A stretch of DNA of 64,000 nt from contig NZ_CP132203.1 of NCBI RefSeq assembly GCF_030719035.1, positions 372,001 through 436,000 of the forward strand, read 5' to 3'. Positions within the stretch are counted from its first letter, which is position 1. Every line of letters begins with the position of its first letter. Positions 8,883 to 16,728 of this stretch are shown piece after piece. The notes below the pieces were generated by a model. The model had not been told where the DNA came from. It ran no database searches and was given only the letters and a program-made list of their open reading frames with translations. Made by a program: the position numbers and the translations under genes. Source of the stretch: Hahella sp. HNIBRBA332. GTDB taxonomy: Bacteria > Pseudomonadota > Gammaproteobacteria > Pseudomonadales > Oleiphilaceae.

Positions 8883-8935
8883 GTACCACAAACTTTTTTT
8901 GAATAAGGACTATCATTCTTAAAATTTTGTGGTAC
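8883..8935. promoter_or_regulatory. Inverted repeat plus stable-RNA promoter ahead of the tRNAs
   Basis: GTACCACAAA (8883-8892) and TTTGTGGTAC (8926-8935) form a perfect 10-bp inverted repeat spanning a T-run. The right arm runs into TACTAT (8933-8938), a plausible -10 element, followed by a GC-rich discriminator (ACGCCCCGC) of the kind found at growth-rate-regulated stable RNA promoters. The element may both end csrA transcripts and carry the tRNA promoter. Confidence 0.45.
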
Positions 8936-8953
8936 TATACGCCCCGCTTTTGC

Positions 8954-9043
8954 GGAGAGATGGCCGAGAGGCTGAAGGCGCGCCCCTGCTAAGGGCGTAT
9001 GGGGGAAACCTCATCGAGGGTTCGAATCCCTCTCTCTCCGCCA
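8954..9043 (+). tRNA. tRNA-Ser (GCT)
   Basis: A 90-base class II tRNA with acceptor stem GGAGAGA/TCTCTCC, discriminator G and encoded CCA (9041-9043). The anticodon loop CTGCTAA lies between CCCC/GGG-type arms and gives anticodon GCT. A long variable arm (TATGGGGGAAACCTCATC) confirms the serine class, and the T arm has GGTTCGAATCC. Confidence 0.97.
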
Positions 9044-9060
9044 CTTTAAGTTTTTGATGC

Positions 9061-9137
9061 GCGCTCGTAGCTCAGCTGGATAGAGTACCTGGCTACGAAC
9101 CAGGCGGTCGGAGGTTCGAATCCTCCCGAGCGCGCCA
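9061..9137 (+). tRNA. tRNA-Arg (ACG), copy 1
   Basis: A 77-base cloverleaf with acceptor stem GCGCTCG/CGAGCGC, discriminator G and encoded CCA. The anticodon arm CCTGG-CTACGAA-CCAGG gives anticodon ACG, which is read as ICG after editing. The T arm contains GGTTCGAATCC. Confidence 0.97.
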
Positions 9138-9165
9138 TTTAAATCTTAAGTTGCCAATTTGTTGC

Positions 9166-9242
9166 GCGCTCGTAGCTCAGCTGGATAGAGTACCTGGCTA
9201 CGAACCAGGCGGTCGGAGGTTCGAATCCTCCCGAGCGCGCCA
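9166..9242 (+). tRNA. tRNA-Arg (ACG), copy 2
   Basis: Identical in sequence to the first tRNA-Arg copy, with a 28-base spacer between them. Same acceptor stem, anticodon ACG and encoded CCA. The two copies form a perfect direct repeat, probably from tandem duplication, and are likely made from one transcript with tRNA-Ser. Confidence 0.97.
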
Positions 9243-9605
9243 TATCTAAACTGTTTTTGCAGTATCTAAAACAGTAGATGTTAGGAAGCCAGACCCGGCT
9301 TCAAAAAGATGTCTACGAGCCTGAACTTTCTGATTTTCGACCCAGTTCAATTTTCCTCCATCAATGCTGTTTTTCTTCACCGGCGGATCATCACTTACCG
9401 CGCTATGGTGTTGAGTTCTCAGTTTTTTTAGGTTTTCACGTCAATAGGGGAAAACCGAAGTTTTACGGTTGCGAACCCCTGGTTTTATCGGTATCTTACG
9501 CAAGATTTGCCGCTGAGAAGCGGCCCTGCGTTTGTTCTTTAAGCACATGGAATGCGTCTTCGTTGGCGTTTTCATGCTGGTATATCAAAGACAGGTATCG
9601 ATCAT
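9243..9605 (+). other. Intergenic region before oadG, with a stable hairpin
   Basis: About 360 bases without a credible gene; the longest open frame has no family resemblance or good ribosome-binding site. A hairpin with stem GCCGCT/AGCGGC and a GAGA tetraloop lies at 9509-9524, followed by CCTGCGTTTGTTCTTT. It could end the tRNA transcript or be a leader structure of oadGAB. Confidence 0.45.
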
Positions 9606-9854
9606 ATGAATGAGCTTTTTCAGCAGGCGGTCACCCTGATGGTAGCGGGAATGGGATTCGTGTTCGTATTCCTGGCTATGCTGGTTGGCGCAACCAATTT
9701 GATGTCGAAAGTCGTCAATCGCCTTGCGCCGGAAATTCAGGTAGTCCCCCCTCCCACCGCAGGCAACCCCACGCCGCCTCCGAATAACAATAATGACACG
9801 ATGGCTGTTATCGCAGCCGCAATCGCTAAACACCGTTCACGCCACAAGAAGTGA
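9606..9854 (+). CDS. oadG: Oxaloacetate decarboxylase gamma subunit
   Basis: An 82-residue single-pass membrane protein with a hydrophobic segment near residues 9-31 (LMVAGMGFVFVFLAMLVGATNLM), then a proline-rich, asparagine-rich stretch and a basic C-terminus rich in histidine and lysine. This is the usual make-up of OadG, which anchors the alpha subunit to the beta subunit and has a zinc-linked assembly role. The frame is open 18 codons further upstream, but the ATG at 9606 gives the family's normal length. It is the first gene of oadGAB. Confidence 0.88.
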   Translation: MNELFQQAVTLMVAGMGFVFVFLAMLVGATNLMSKVVNRLAPEIQVVPPPTAGNPTPPPNNNNDTMAVIAAAIAKHRSRHKK

Positions 9855-9896
9855 ACGTAAGGAAATTCGCGAGAGTAAATGAAAGGCTAATAACCC

Positions 9897-11702
9897 ATGA
9901 CAACAACGAAAAAACCACTAGGTATTACGGATGTAATATTGCGTGATGCGCATCAGTCGCTGCTGGCCACGCGCATGCGTTTAGACGACATGCTCCCCAT
10001 TGCCGAGAAACTTGATAAAGTCGGCTATTGGTCCATTGAGTCCTGGGGCGGCGCCACTTTCGATTCCTGTATCCGCTATCTGGGGGAAGATCCATGGGAA
10101 CGCATTCGCGAATTGAAAAAAGCGATGCCAAACACGCCTCAGCAAATGTTGTTGCGTGGACAAAACCTGTTGGGCTATAGACATTATGCTGACGATGTTG
10201 TCGAGCGCTTTGTAGATCGCGCTGCGGCTAACGGCGTTGACGTATTCCGCGTCTTCGACGCGATGAACGATCCCCGGAACCTTGAGACCGCGATCAAAGC
10301 GGTGCTGAAAGTCGGCAAGCACGCGCAGGGCACCTTGTCCTACACAGTCAGCCCCGTACATACCATTGATATGTGGGTGGAGCTGGCCAAGAAAATTGAG
10401 AGCATGGGCGCGAACTCTATCGCGATCAAAGACATGGCGGGCCTGTTGAAACCCTACGTAGCGTTTGAGTTGGTCAGCCGTCTGAAGAAAGAGTGCTCCG
10501 TACCCATTCACATGCAGTGTCACGCTACTACCGGCATGTCCACGGCTACCGCGCTCAAAGCGGCGGAAGCCGGGATCGATAACGTAGACACCGCTATCTC
10601 TTCTATGAGCATGACTTATGGCCACTCTCCCACGGAAGCGTTGGTCGCCATTCTGGAAGAGACTGATCGCGATACAGGGCTGAATATTCACCTCCTGGAA
10701 GAAATCGCTGGTTATTTCCGTGAAGTGCGTAAGAAATACGCCAAATTTGAAGGCAGCCTGAGAGGCGTGGATTCCCGCATTCTAGTGGCGCAGGTTCCCG
10801 GCGGCATGCTCACCAACATGGAAAACCAACTGCGAGAGCAGGGCGCTATCGACAAGCTGGACGCGGTGTTGGAAGAGATTCCCCGTGTGCGCGAAGACCT
10901 CGGTTTCATTCCGTTGGTGACGCCCACCTCGCAAATCGTTGGCACTCAGGCGGTGTTGAACGTACTGACAGGCGAACGCTATAAATCCATTTCTAAAGAA
11001 ACGGCTGGCGTGTTGAAAGGGGAATACGGTTCAGCGCCGGCGCCTTTCAATGCGGAACTACAGGCGAAGGTGCTGGAAGGCGCGCAGCCTATCACCTGTC
11101 GCCCCGCCGATCTGTTAGAGCCGGAAATGGATAGATTGACAGATGAGTTGAAAAAGCTGGCGTCTGAGAAGGGTGTCAAGCTGGCGGCGGAAGCTGTCGA
11201 TGATGTGTTGACCTATGCCTTGTTTCCGCAAGTGGGCCTTAAATTCCTGGAGAATCGCGGCAATCCTGCGGCGTTTGAGCCGGTTCCCAGCGCTGATGAT
11301 GTCAAGCCTGCCGCTCCTGCCGCACAGACGGCGGCACCCGCTGGCGGTCCAGAGGTGTACACCATCGTCGTCAATGGCCAGACCTACGTAGCGCAAGTGT
11401 CGGAGGGCGGCGATATTACTCAGGTAGCCCCTGTCGGCGCGGCTCCTGCTGCGCCCGCTCCTGCTGCGGCCCCTGCGCCAGCCGGTGGTGGCGTGTCAGT
11501 TCCTGCGCCTTTGGGTGGAACGATTCTGCGTCTTGTCGTTCAAGCGGGACAAACCGTTCAGGAAGGCGACGTACTGCTGTACCTGGAAGCGATGAAGATG
11601 GAGACGGAAATCCGCGCCCCGAAAGCCGGACATGTCGCCAGCATCGATGTCAAAGTGGGCGATGCAGTCTCCGTCGGCCAGTCTCTGTTGAAACTGGCTT
11701 AA
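9897..11702 (+). CDS. oadA: Oxaloacetate decarboxylase alpha subunit (biotin-dependent)
   Basis: A 601-residue protein with an N-terminal carboxyltransferase domain (opening with VILRDAHQSLLATRMR), a conserved PYC/OADA middle domain, an Ala/Pro linker near residues 508-525 and a C-terminal biotinyl domain. The biotin-accepting lysine is K567 in EAMKMETEI. It moves the carboxyl group of oxaloacetate onto biotin; the beta subunit then releases it as CO2 while exporting sodium ions. The gene lies between oadG and oadB in one operon. Confidence 0.97.
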   Translation: MTTTKKPLGITDVILRDAHQSLLATRMRLDDMLPIAEKLDKVGYWSIESWGGATFDSCIRYLGEDPWERIRELKKAMPNTPQQMLLRGQNLLGYRHYADDVVERFVDRAAANGVDVFRVFDAMNDPRNLETAIKAVLKVGKHAQGTLSYTVSPVHTIDMWVELAKKIESMGANSIAIKDMAGLLKPYVAFELVSRLKKECSVPIHMQCHATTGMSTATALKAAEAGIDNVDTAISSMSMTYGHSPTEALVAILEETDRDTGLNIHLLEEIAGYFREVRKKYAKFEGSLRGVDSRILVAQVPGGMLTNMENQLREQGAIDKLDAVLEEIPRVREDLGFIPLVTPTSQIVGTQAVLNVLTGERYKSISKETAGVLKGEYGSAPAPFNAELQAKVLEGAQPITCRPADLLEPEMDRLTDELKKLASEKGVKLAAEAVDDVLTYALFPQVGLKFLENRGNPAAFEPVPSADDVKPAAPAAQTAAPAGGPEVYTIVVNGQTYVAQVSEGGDITQVAPVGAAPAAPAPAAAPAPAGGGVSVPAPLGGTILRLVVQAGQTVQEGDVLLYLEAMKMETEIRAPKAGHVASIDVKVGDAVSVGQSLLKLA

Positions 11703-11715
11703 GAGGTAGCGTTGT

Positions 11716-13038
11716 ATGAACGGATTGTCCCAGCTGGTATACGGCAGCGGCCTGTATAACCTGGAATGGGGTCAGGCGGTCATGATGGCCATCTGCCTCG
11801 GTTTGTTGTTCCTGGCGATACGCAAAGGCTTTGAGCCTTTGCTTCTGCTGCCGATTGGTTTCGGCGGTTTGTTGGCGAATATTCCTGAAGCCGGACTGGC
11901 GATGTCGGCGGTTGAGAACGCGATTCATCTGGGCTCTCCCGAACAGTTGGTCAATCTGGCGGCGGCGTTGAATATTCCTTATGACGTCACGCAAGCGATA
12001 ACGCCTGAAATCCGGCATGAGTTCATTCTGGCTTACAAGAGCTCTAATGCGGCCATGCATCAGGCTGTCGGGTTTGCGGCTCAGGATATGGGCTTCAGCA
12101 GCGGCATGCTGTATCAGTTCTTTGATGTCGCCATCATGAGCGGCGTCGCTCCTTTGCTCATCTTTATGGGCGTTGGCGCAATGACTGATTTTGGTCCCCT
12201 GTTGGCTAATCCGAGAACACTGATGCTTGGCGCGGCGGCGCAGTTCGGTATCTTTGGAACCGTCCTCGGCGCAGCAGCTCTGGACGCCAGCGGCTTGATT
12301 CCATTCTCCATCAAGGAAGCGGCTGCAATCGGCATCATCGGTGGGGCGGATGGCCCGACGTCGATTTATGTCTCCACCTTGCTGGCTCCCCATTTATTGG
12401 GAGCAATCGCTGTTGCGGCATACTCCTATATGGCGTTGGTGCCATTGATTCAGCCGCCGATCATGAAGGCGCTGACCAATGCGGAAGAGCGCAAGATCAA
12501 AATGGAGCAGCTCCGCCATGTGTCCAAAGCGGAGAAAATCGTATTCCCGATTATCCTGCTGGTCATGGTTGCCATGTTCCTGCCTGATGCAGCGCCACTG
12601 CTGGGTATGTTCTGCTTCGGCAATCTGATGCGTGAGTGTGGCGTGGTGGACCGTTTGAGCGATACGGCGCAAAATGCACTGATCAACATCGTCACGATCA
12701 TTCTGGGTCTTTCTGTAGGAAGTAAGCTTTCTGCGGACAAGTTCCTGGACGTACAGACCCTTGGCATCCTGGTGCTGGGTATGGTGGCGTTCTGTGTAGG
12801 CACTGCATCCGGCGTATTGATGGCGAAACTGATGAATAAGCTTCCTGGCTCTAAAGTTAACCCGTTGATCGGTTCCGCTGGCGTGTCCGCTGTACCGATG
12901 GCGGCGCGGGTTTCCAATAAGGTTGGTCTAGAGGCGAACCCGCAAAACTTCCTGCTGATGCACGCGATGGGGCCGAATGTGGCTGGCGTTATCGGATCAG
13001 CGGTAGCGGCGGGCGTCATGATCAAGTTCTTGAGCTGA
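11716..13038 (+). CDS. oadB: Oxaloacetate decarboxylase beta subunit (sodium pump)
   Basis: A 440-residue polytopic inner-membrane protein that decarboxylates carboxybiotin and pumps sodium ions outward. The conserved IGGADGPTSIYVS segment (starting near residue 208) contains D212, which corresponds to the aspartate known to be essential in Klebsiella OadB. A second signature, GSAGVSAVPMAARV, lies in the C-terminal third. It starts 13 bases after oadA, so translation is probably coupled. A sodium pump suits a marine or salt-tolerant host. Confidence 0.97.
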   Translation: MNGLSQLVYGSGLYNLEWGQAVMMAICLGLLFLAIRKGFEPLLLLPIGFGGLLANIPEAGLAMSAVENAIHLGSPEQLVNLAAALNIPYDVTQAITPEIRHEFILAYKSSNAAMHQAVGFAAQDMGFSSGMLYQFFDVAIMSGVAPLLIFMGVGAMTDFGPLLANPRTLMLGAAAQFGIFGTVLGAAALDASGLIPFSIKEAAAIGIIGGADGPTSIYVSTLLAPHLLGAIAVAAYSYMALVPLIQPPIMKALTNAEERKIKMEQLRHVSKAEKIVFPIILLVMVAMFLPDAAPLLGMFCFGNLMRECGVVDRLSDTAQNALINIVTIILGLSVGSKLSADKFLDVQTLGILVLGMVAFCVGTASGVLMAKLMNKLPGSKVNPLIGSAGVSAVPMAARVSNKVGLEANPQNFLLMHAMGPNVAGVIGSAVAAGVMIKFLS

Positions 13039-13056
13039 TCCTGCCACTCTGAGTTT

Positions 13057-13090
13057 CCGGCGCAGCGAATAAAAATAATAACCGCGCCGG
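13057..13090 (+). terminator. Inverted repeat after oadB
   Basis: CCGGCGC (13057-13063) and GCGCCGG (13084-13090) are perfectly complementary across a 20-base A-rich loop, shortly after the oadB stop. No clear T-run follows, so a terminator role is only possible. Confidence 0.35.
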
Positions 13091-13160
13091 TAAATCCTGG
13101 GCTGGGATGCTACACTAGCCCGAGATGGCGTATCAAAGTCCAGCATAGGTCGAAGTCTAA

Positions 13161-13466
13161 ATGTCGCAGTTGGAATACACGTTGGAAAAGCTAGCGGAAC
13201 AGATCGAACAATTGGCCTCACAATCCAAATGGGATGAGCTAATTGCGCTGGAGCCTACGCTACGCGAATTGGTGCAGGCGACTATCGCGCAGACCAGCGA
13301 AGACGACAAACCTCAACTTATCGCCACACTGACTCGATTACGCAGCATATACGCTGACGCGGTTCAACACGCCGGCTCCAATCGTTCCGAATCCGCCCAG
13401 GAACTTACCAGCGTTCGTCGTAGCCTGAAGGCGGCGCAGTCCTATCTAAACACTTCCAAGTTTTAA
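13161..13466 (+). CDS. FliT-like flagellar chaperone candidate
   Basis: A 101-residue, all-helical, mostly polar protein. The pattern LAxQSKWDELIALEPTLRELV near residues 18-39 is reminiscent of FliT, the export chaperone for the filament cap FliD. The place directly before fleQ is where Pseudomonas carries its fliT-like gene. The expected fliD and fliS are not upstream; oadB is. The name therefore rests on weak similarity and position. Confidence 0.5.
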   Translation: MSQLEYTLEKLAEQIEQLASQSKWDELIALEPTLRELVQATIAQTSEDDKPQLIATLTRLRSIYADAVQHAGSNRSESAQELTSVRRSLKAAQSYLNTSKF

Positions 13467-13565
13467 CCTTTCTGTTCAGCGGCTGTCTATTTTCAATCGC
13501 GCTGGCGACAATTTTTTGAACGTTTTTTATTCAAATGCCGAAATGCGACTATTTGCGTCATTTAT

Positions 13566-13594
13566 TTGACCACTCTCGGAAAGCGTACTTTAAT
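13566..13594 (+). promoter_or_regulatory. Predicted sigma-70 promoter of fleQ
   Basis: TTGACC (13566-13571), a 17-base spacer, and TTTAAT (13589-13594) make a near-consensus sigma-70 promoter about 95 bases before fleQ. This fits fleQ being at the top of the flagellar cascade and not dependent on sigma-54. Confidence 0.6.
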
Positions 13595-13687
13595 TCTTGG
13601 GAAAGAAAAGGTTACTCCTCGCAATATGGAACCGGGTGACCGAGATGGAGGCTCAGGACATTTCAACAAATGTAGTACTGAGGTTAC

Positions 13688-15127
13688 ATGACAAGCAAAG
13701 ACAGCACTGTCCTCTTGGTTTGCGATGACGACGCGCGCAGACAGGCCATTGAAGTGATACTGGCGTTTCTGGGCGAGCCTGCTCTGGCCACGGATGCGGA
13801 CAACTGGGTGAAAGCGTGTAAGGACGCCTCATTGAGCGCTGCGGACATGGCTGTGGCGTTGATGGACGCCAGTGTGACGAGTGTGGAAGATTTTCTGGCG
13901 AAGCTGGAGGAATGGGATCCGGGCCTGCCTGTGTTGATGCTGGGGGAGCGTGATCTGTCTGAAATAGACGAAGACCTGCGTCGCAAGGTCATTGTCCAGC
14001 TCGAAGAGCTGCCTCACTATAACAAGTTCATGGACAGCCTGTATCGCGCGCAAGTGTATCGCGAGCAATACGCCGCCAAGAGCGGTCGCGGCAAACAACG
14101 CGAGATTTTATTGTTCCGCAGCCTGGTCGGCACCAGCCGTAGTGTGCAGAAGGTGCGTGAACTGATGTCCCAGGTGGCGGACAAAGAAGTCAGTGTGCTG
14201 ATCACCGGCGAGTCCGGCACCGGTAAAGAAGTGGTCGCGCGCAACCTGCACTATAACTCCCATCGTCGCAATCAACCTTTTGTTCCCGTTAACTGTGGCG
14301 CGATCCCTGCGGAACTTCTGGAAAGCGAACTTTTCGGTCATGAAAAAGGCGCGTTTACTGGCGCCATCACTTCCCGGGTCGGCCGTTTTGAACTGGCGCA
14401 GGGCGGCACGTTGTTTCTGGATGAGATCGGCGACATGCCGTTGCACATGCAGGTCAAGATTTTAAGAGTGCTGCAAGAGCGCACCTATGAAAGGGTCGGC
14501 AGCAGCAAAACGCTGGAAGCGGATGTGCGCATCATCGCCGCCACGCATAAGAATCTGGAGGATATGATCGAACGGGGCGACTTCCGGGAAGATCTTTACT
14601 ATCGCCTCAACGTTTTCCCTATAGAAATGCCGCCACTGCGAGAGCGGGCGGAAGACGTGCCGCTGCTGATCAACGAATTGATCTCCCGCATGGAGAAAGA
14701 AAAACGCGGCTCTATCCGATTCAATTCAGCGGCGATCTTGAGCCTGTGTCGTCATGAATGGCCGGGTAACGTCAGAGAGCTGGCGAATCTGGTTGAACGG
14801 TTGGCTATCATGCACCCCTACGGCGTGATTGGCGTGCAGGAACTACCGCTGAAATTCCGTCATGTGGAAGATATCGAACAGGGCATGGAAGACCTGGAGG
14901 AAGGCTACTCCGGCGAGCCCGGTTTGGTGGGGCTTAATTCTCCGGCGGTGTTGCCCGTGAATGGATTGGACTTGAAAGAGTATCTCGCCAATTTGGAGAA
15001 GAGTCTGATCAAGCAGGCCTTGGATGATTCCGGCGGTGTGGTCGCCCGCGCGGCGGAACGTTTGCATATTCGCCGCACGACCCTGGTGGAGAAAGTACGT
15101 AAGTACAATCTCAACGCTGACGAATAG
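13688..15127 (+). CDS. fleQ: Flagellar master regulator, sigma-54-dependent activator
   Basis: A 479-residue enhancer-binding protein. The N-terminal receiver-like domain is divergent. The AAA+ domain carries Walker A GESGTGKE (residues 174-181), the sigma-54-contacting GAFTGA loop (221-226) and FLDEIGD as Walker B. A Fis-type helix-turn-helix ends the protein (ARAAERLHIRRTTLVEKVRKY). In Pseudomonas FleQ activates early flagellar operons with RpoN, binds cyclic-di-GMP and is held in check by FleN, which is also encoded in this cluster. Confidence 0.96.
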   Translation: MTSKDSTVLLVCDDDARRQAIEVILAFLGEPALATDADNWVKACKDASLSAADMAVALMDASVTSVEDFLAKLEEWDPGLPVLMLGERDLSEIDEDLRRKVIVQLEELPHYNKFMDSLYRAQVYREQYAAKSGRGKQREILLFRSLVGTSRSVQKVRELMSQVADKEVSVLITGESGTGKEVVARNLHYNSHRRNQPFVPVNCGAIPAELLESELFGHEKGAFTGAITSRVGRFELAQGGTLFLDEIGDMPLHMQVKILRVLQERTYERVGSSKTLEADVRIIAATHKNLEDMIERGDFREDLYYRLNVFPIEMPPLRERAEDVPLLINELISRMEKEKRGSIRFNSAAILSLCRHEWPGNVRELANLVERLAIMHPYGVIGVQELPLKFRHVEDIEQGMEDLEEGYSGEPGLVGLNSPAVLPVNGLDLKEYLANLEKSLIKQALDDSGGVVARAAERLHIRRTTLVEKVRKYNLNADE

Positions 15128-15169
15128 CGAGAATTTCTTTCCTCACAATTTCTGATTTCACTTCCTGTT

Positions 15170-15191
15170 GAGCCCGGCGCTGTCCGGGCTC
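15170..15191 (+). terminator. Terminator after fleQ
   Basis: GAGCCCGG (15170-15177) pairs perfectly with CCGGGCTC (15184-15191) around a CGCTGT loop, followed by TGTCGTTGT. It lies about 45 bases after the fleQ stop and separates fleQ from fleSR. Confidence 0.6.
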
Positions 15192-15224
15192 TGTCGTTGT
15201 AACTCCCTGTGCTTCACATACACC

Positions 15225-15241
15225 TGGAAACCAGCCTGCAT
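15225..15241 (+). promoter_or_regulatory. Candidate sigma-54 promoter of fleSR
   Basis: TGGAAACCAGCCTGCAT has GG at 15226-15227 and GC at 15238-15239 with exactly ten bases between. It lies about 200 bases before fleS. fleSR is FleQ/RpoN-dependent in Pseudomonas. The -24 box is imperfect. Confidence 0.4.
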
Positions 15242-15441
15242 ACGGGCCGGGGCGAAACTCGCCAAACCTTGGCGTGAGAGCCGTTGGCTTGTCAATTTTT
15301 CGGCGTGGCGCTTAGTCCTTTTGTCCTAACTCCATGAAACTGCGGCGTTAATCAGGGCTGGCACAGAAAATGATTAATTACGTTTCAGACAGGTTTTTCG
15401 TCAATGTTCCAGCGATACGGACAAGTGATCGGAGAGGCAAT

Positions 15442-16701
15442 ATGAGCGTACCGAAAATTTTGTCGCCGGCGGATCAAGAGCAGCCGGTAGCGGTGATCCA
15501 CCATTTGGCCCCCAAACATACCGGGTTTGACGATGGCGCTTATGCGGCGTCCGCAGACCCGGGTTTGGACCGGGCGATGAGCATGTTCGGCGCTATCGCT
15601 GATCAGATTTCCCAAACCTATCAGGATCTCAGCGGACGGGTAAATCGTCTGGCGAATGAGCTGGATTCCGTTAGCGTCAATCGGCAAAGAGAATTTGAAG
15701 ATAAAGCGCGCATCGCCAATCGCCTGAAGACTTTATTGCAGGCATTGCCGGTGGGCATCGTCGTGCTGGACGCGAGAGGTTCCGTGCAGGAGTGCAATCC
15801 CGCTGCGGTGGACCTGTTGGGCGAACCTTTACAAGGAGAGCGTTGGGTGGAAATTATCCAACGCTGTTTTGCGCCGAAGGCGGATGACGGACACGAGGTG
15901 TCTTTGAAAGACGGTCGTCGCCTGAGCATTCAAACCTGCTCGCTGGAGAACGCCCCGGGCCAGTTGATCGTATTGTCTGATCTGACTGAAACCCGTGAGC
16001 TGCAATCCCGTTTGTCCCGCAGTGAGCGTCTGTCTTCCATGGGCAGAATGGTGGCGTCTCTGGCGCATCAGATTCGCACGCCTCTGTCCGCGGCTATGCT
16101 GTATGCCGGTCACCTCTCTCAACCTGAGCTGGATGGTTCCCTGCGAGTGAAATGCGCGCAGAAGCTGATGTCCCGGCTCACGCATCTGGAACAGCAAGTG
16201 CGCGACATGCTGATTTTCGCCAAAGGCGACGCGCCCTTGGCGCAACGCATCACCTGCGCAGAATTGTTTTCTGAAATTCAGGCGGCGGCAGAGCCTGAAG
16301 CGCAACGCAAACAGGTTCCCGTGCAATGGAGCCTCGACTGCGGCGAACGGGAAATCCTGTGCAATAAAGACGCTTTGGTCGGCGCAGTATTGAACCTCTT
16401 CAATAACGCGCTGGAAGCGGTAAAAGGCGCGAATCAGCCCCAGGTCGAAGTGAATTTGAGCGCTCCGGGGCAGGGGTTCATCTGCCTGGAAGTACGCGAT
16501 AACGGCGTGGGCTTTGAGCCTGAAGATGGTCCCCGTCTACTGGAGGCGTTCTATACCACCAAGTCTCATGGCACCGGCCTTGGCTTGGCGGTGGCGCAAG
16601 GCGTGGCGCAGGCGCATCACGGGCGCTTTTTCATTACCTCCGGCGGTCTGGGGCTGGGCGCCCGGGCCATTCTCACCTTGCCGGCGCGTCACTCCGCCTG
16701 A
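15442..16701 (+). CDS. fleS: Flagellar two-component sensor histidine kinase
   Basis: A 419-residue soluble kinase. A coiled N-terminus is followed by a PAS domain (about residues 105-190), a HisKA helix with H209 in SLAHQIRTPLSAAM, and a HATPase domain with DNGVGFEPED and GTGLGLAVAQG. It phosphorylates FleR. A frame extending upstream to 15370 exists, but the ATG at 15442 has a good GGAGAGG Shine-Dalgarno and is preferred. It is separated from fleQ by a terminator and is followed closely by fleR. Confidence 0.93.
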   Translation: MSVPKILSPADQEQPVAVIHHLAPKHTGFDDGAYAASADPGLDRAMSMFGAIADQISQTYQDLSGRVNRLANELDSVSVNRQREFEDKARIANRLKTLLQALPVGIVVLDARGSVQECNPAAVDLLGEPLQGERWVEIIQRCFAPKADDGHEVSLKDGRRLSIQTCSLENAPGQLIVLSDLTETRELQSRLSRSERLSSMGRMVASLAHQIRTPLSAAMLYAGHLSQPELDGSLRVKCAQKLMSRLTHLEQQVRDMLIFAKGDAPLAQRITCAELFSEIQAAAEPEAQRKQVPVQWSLDCGEREILCNKDALVGAVLNLFNNALEAVKGANQPQVEVNLSAPGQGFICLEVRDNGVGFEPEDGPRLLEAFYTTKSHGTGLGLAVAQGVAQAHHGRFFITSGGLGLGARAILTLPARHSA

Positions 16702-16728
16702 CTCACGAATCTTTGAAGGAGACATGCC

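Noticed and set aside
9278..9613. 111-codon open frame on the plus strand before oadG
   Set aside because: Cys/Ser/Phe-rich translation without family resemblance, no good Shine-Dalgarno, and it overlaps the oadG start in another frame.
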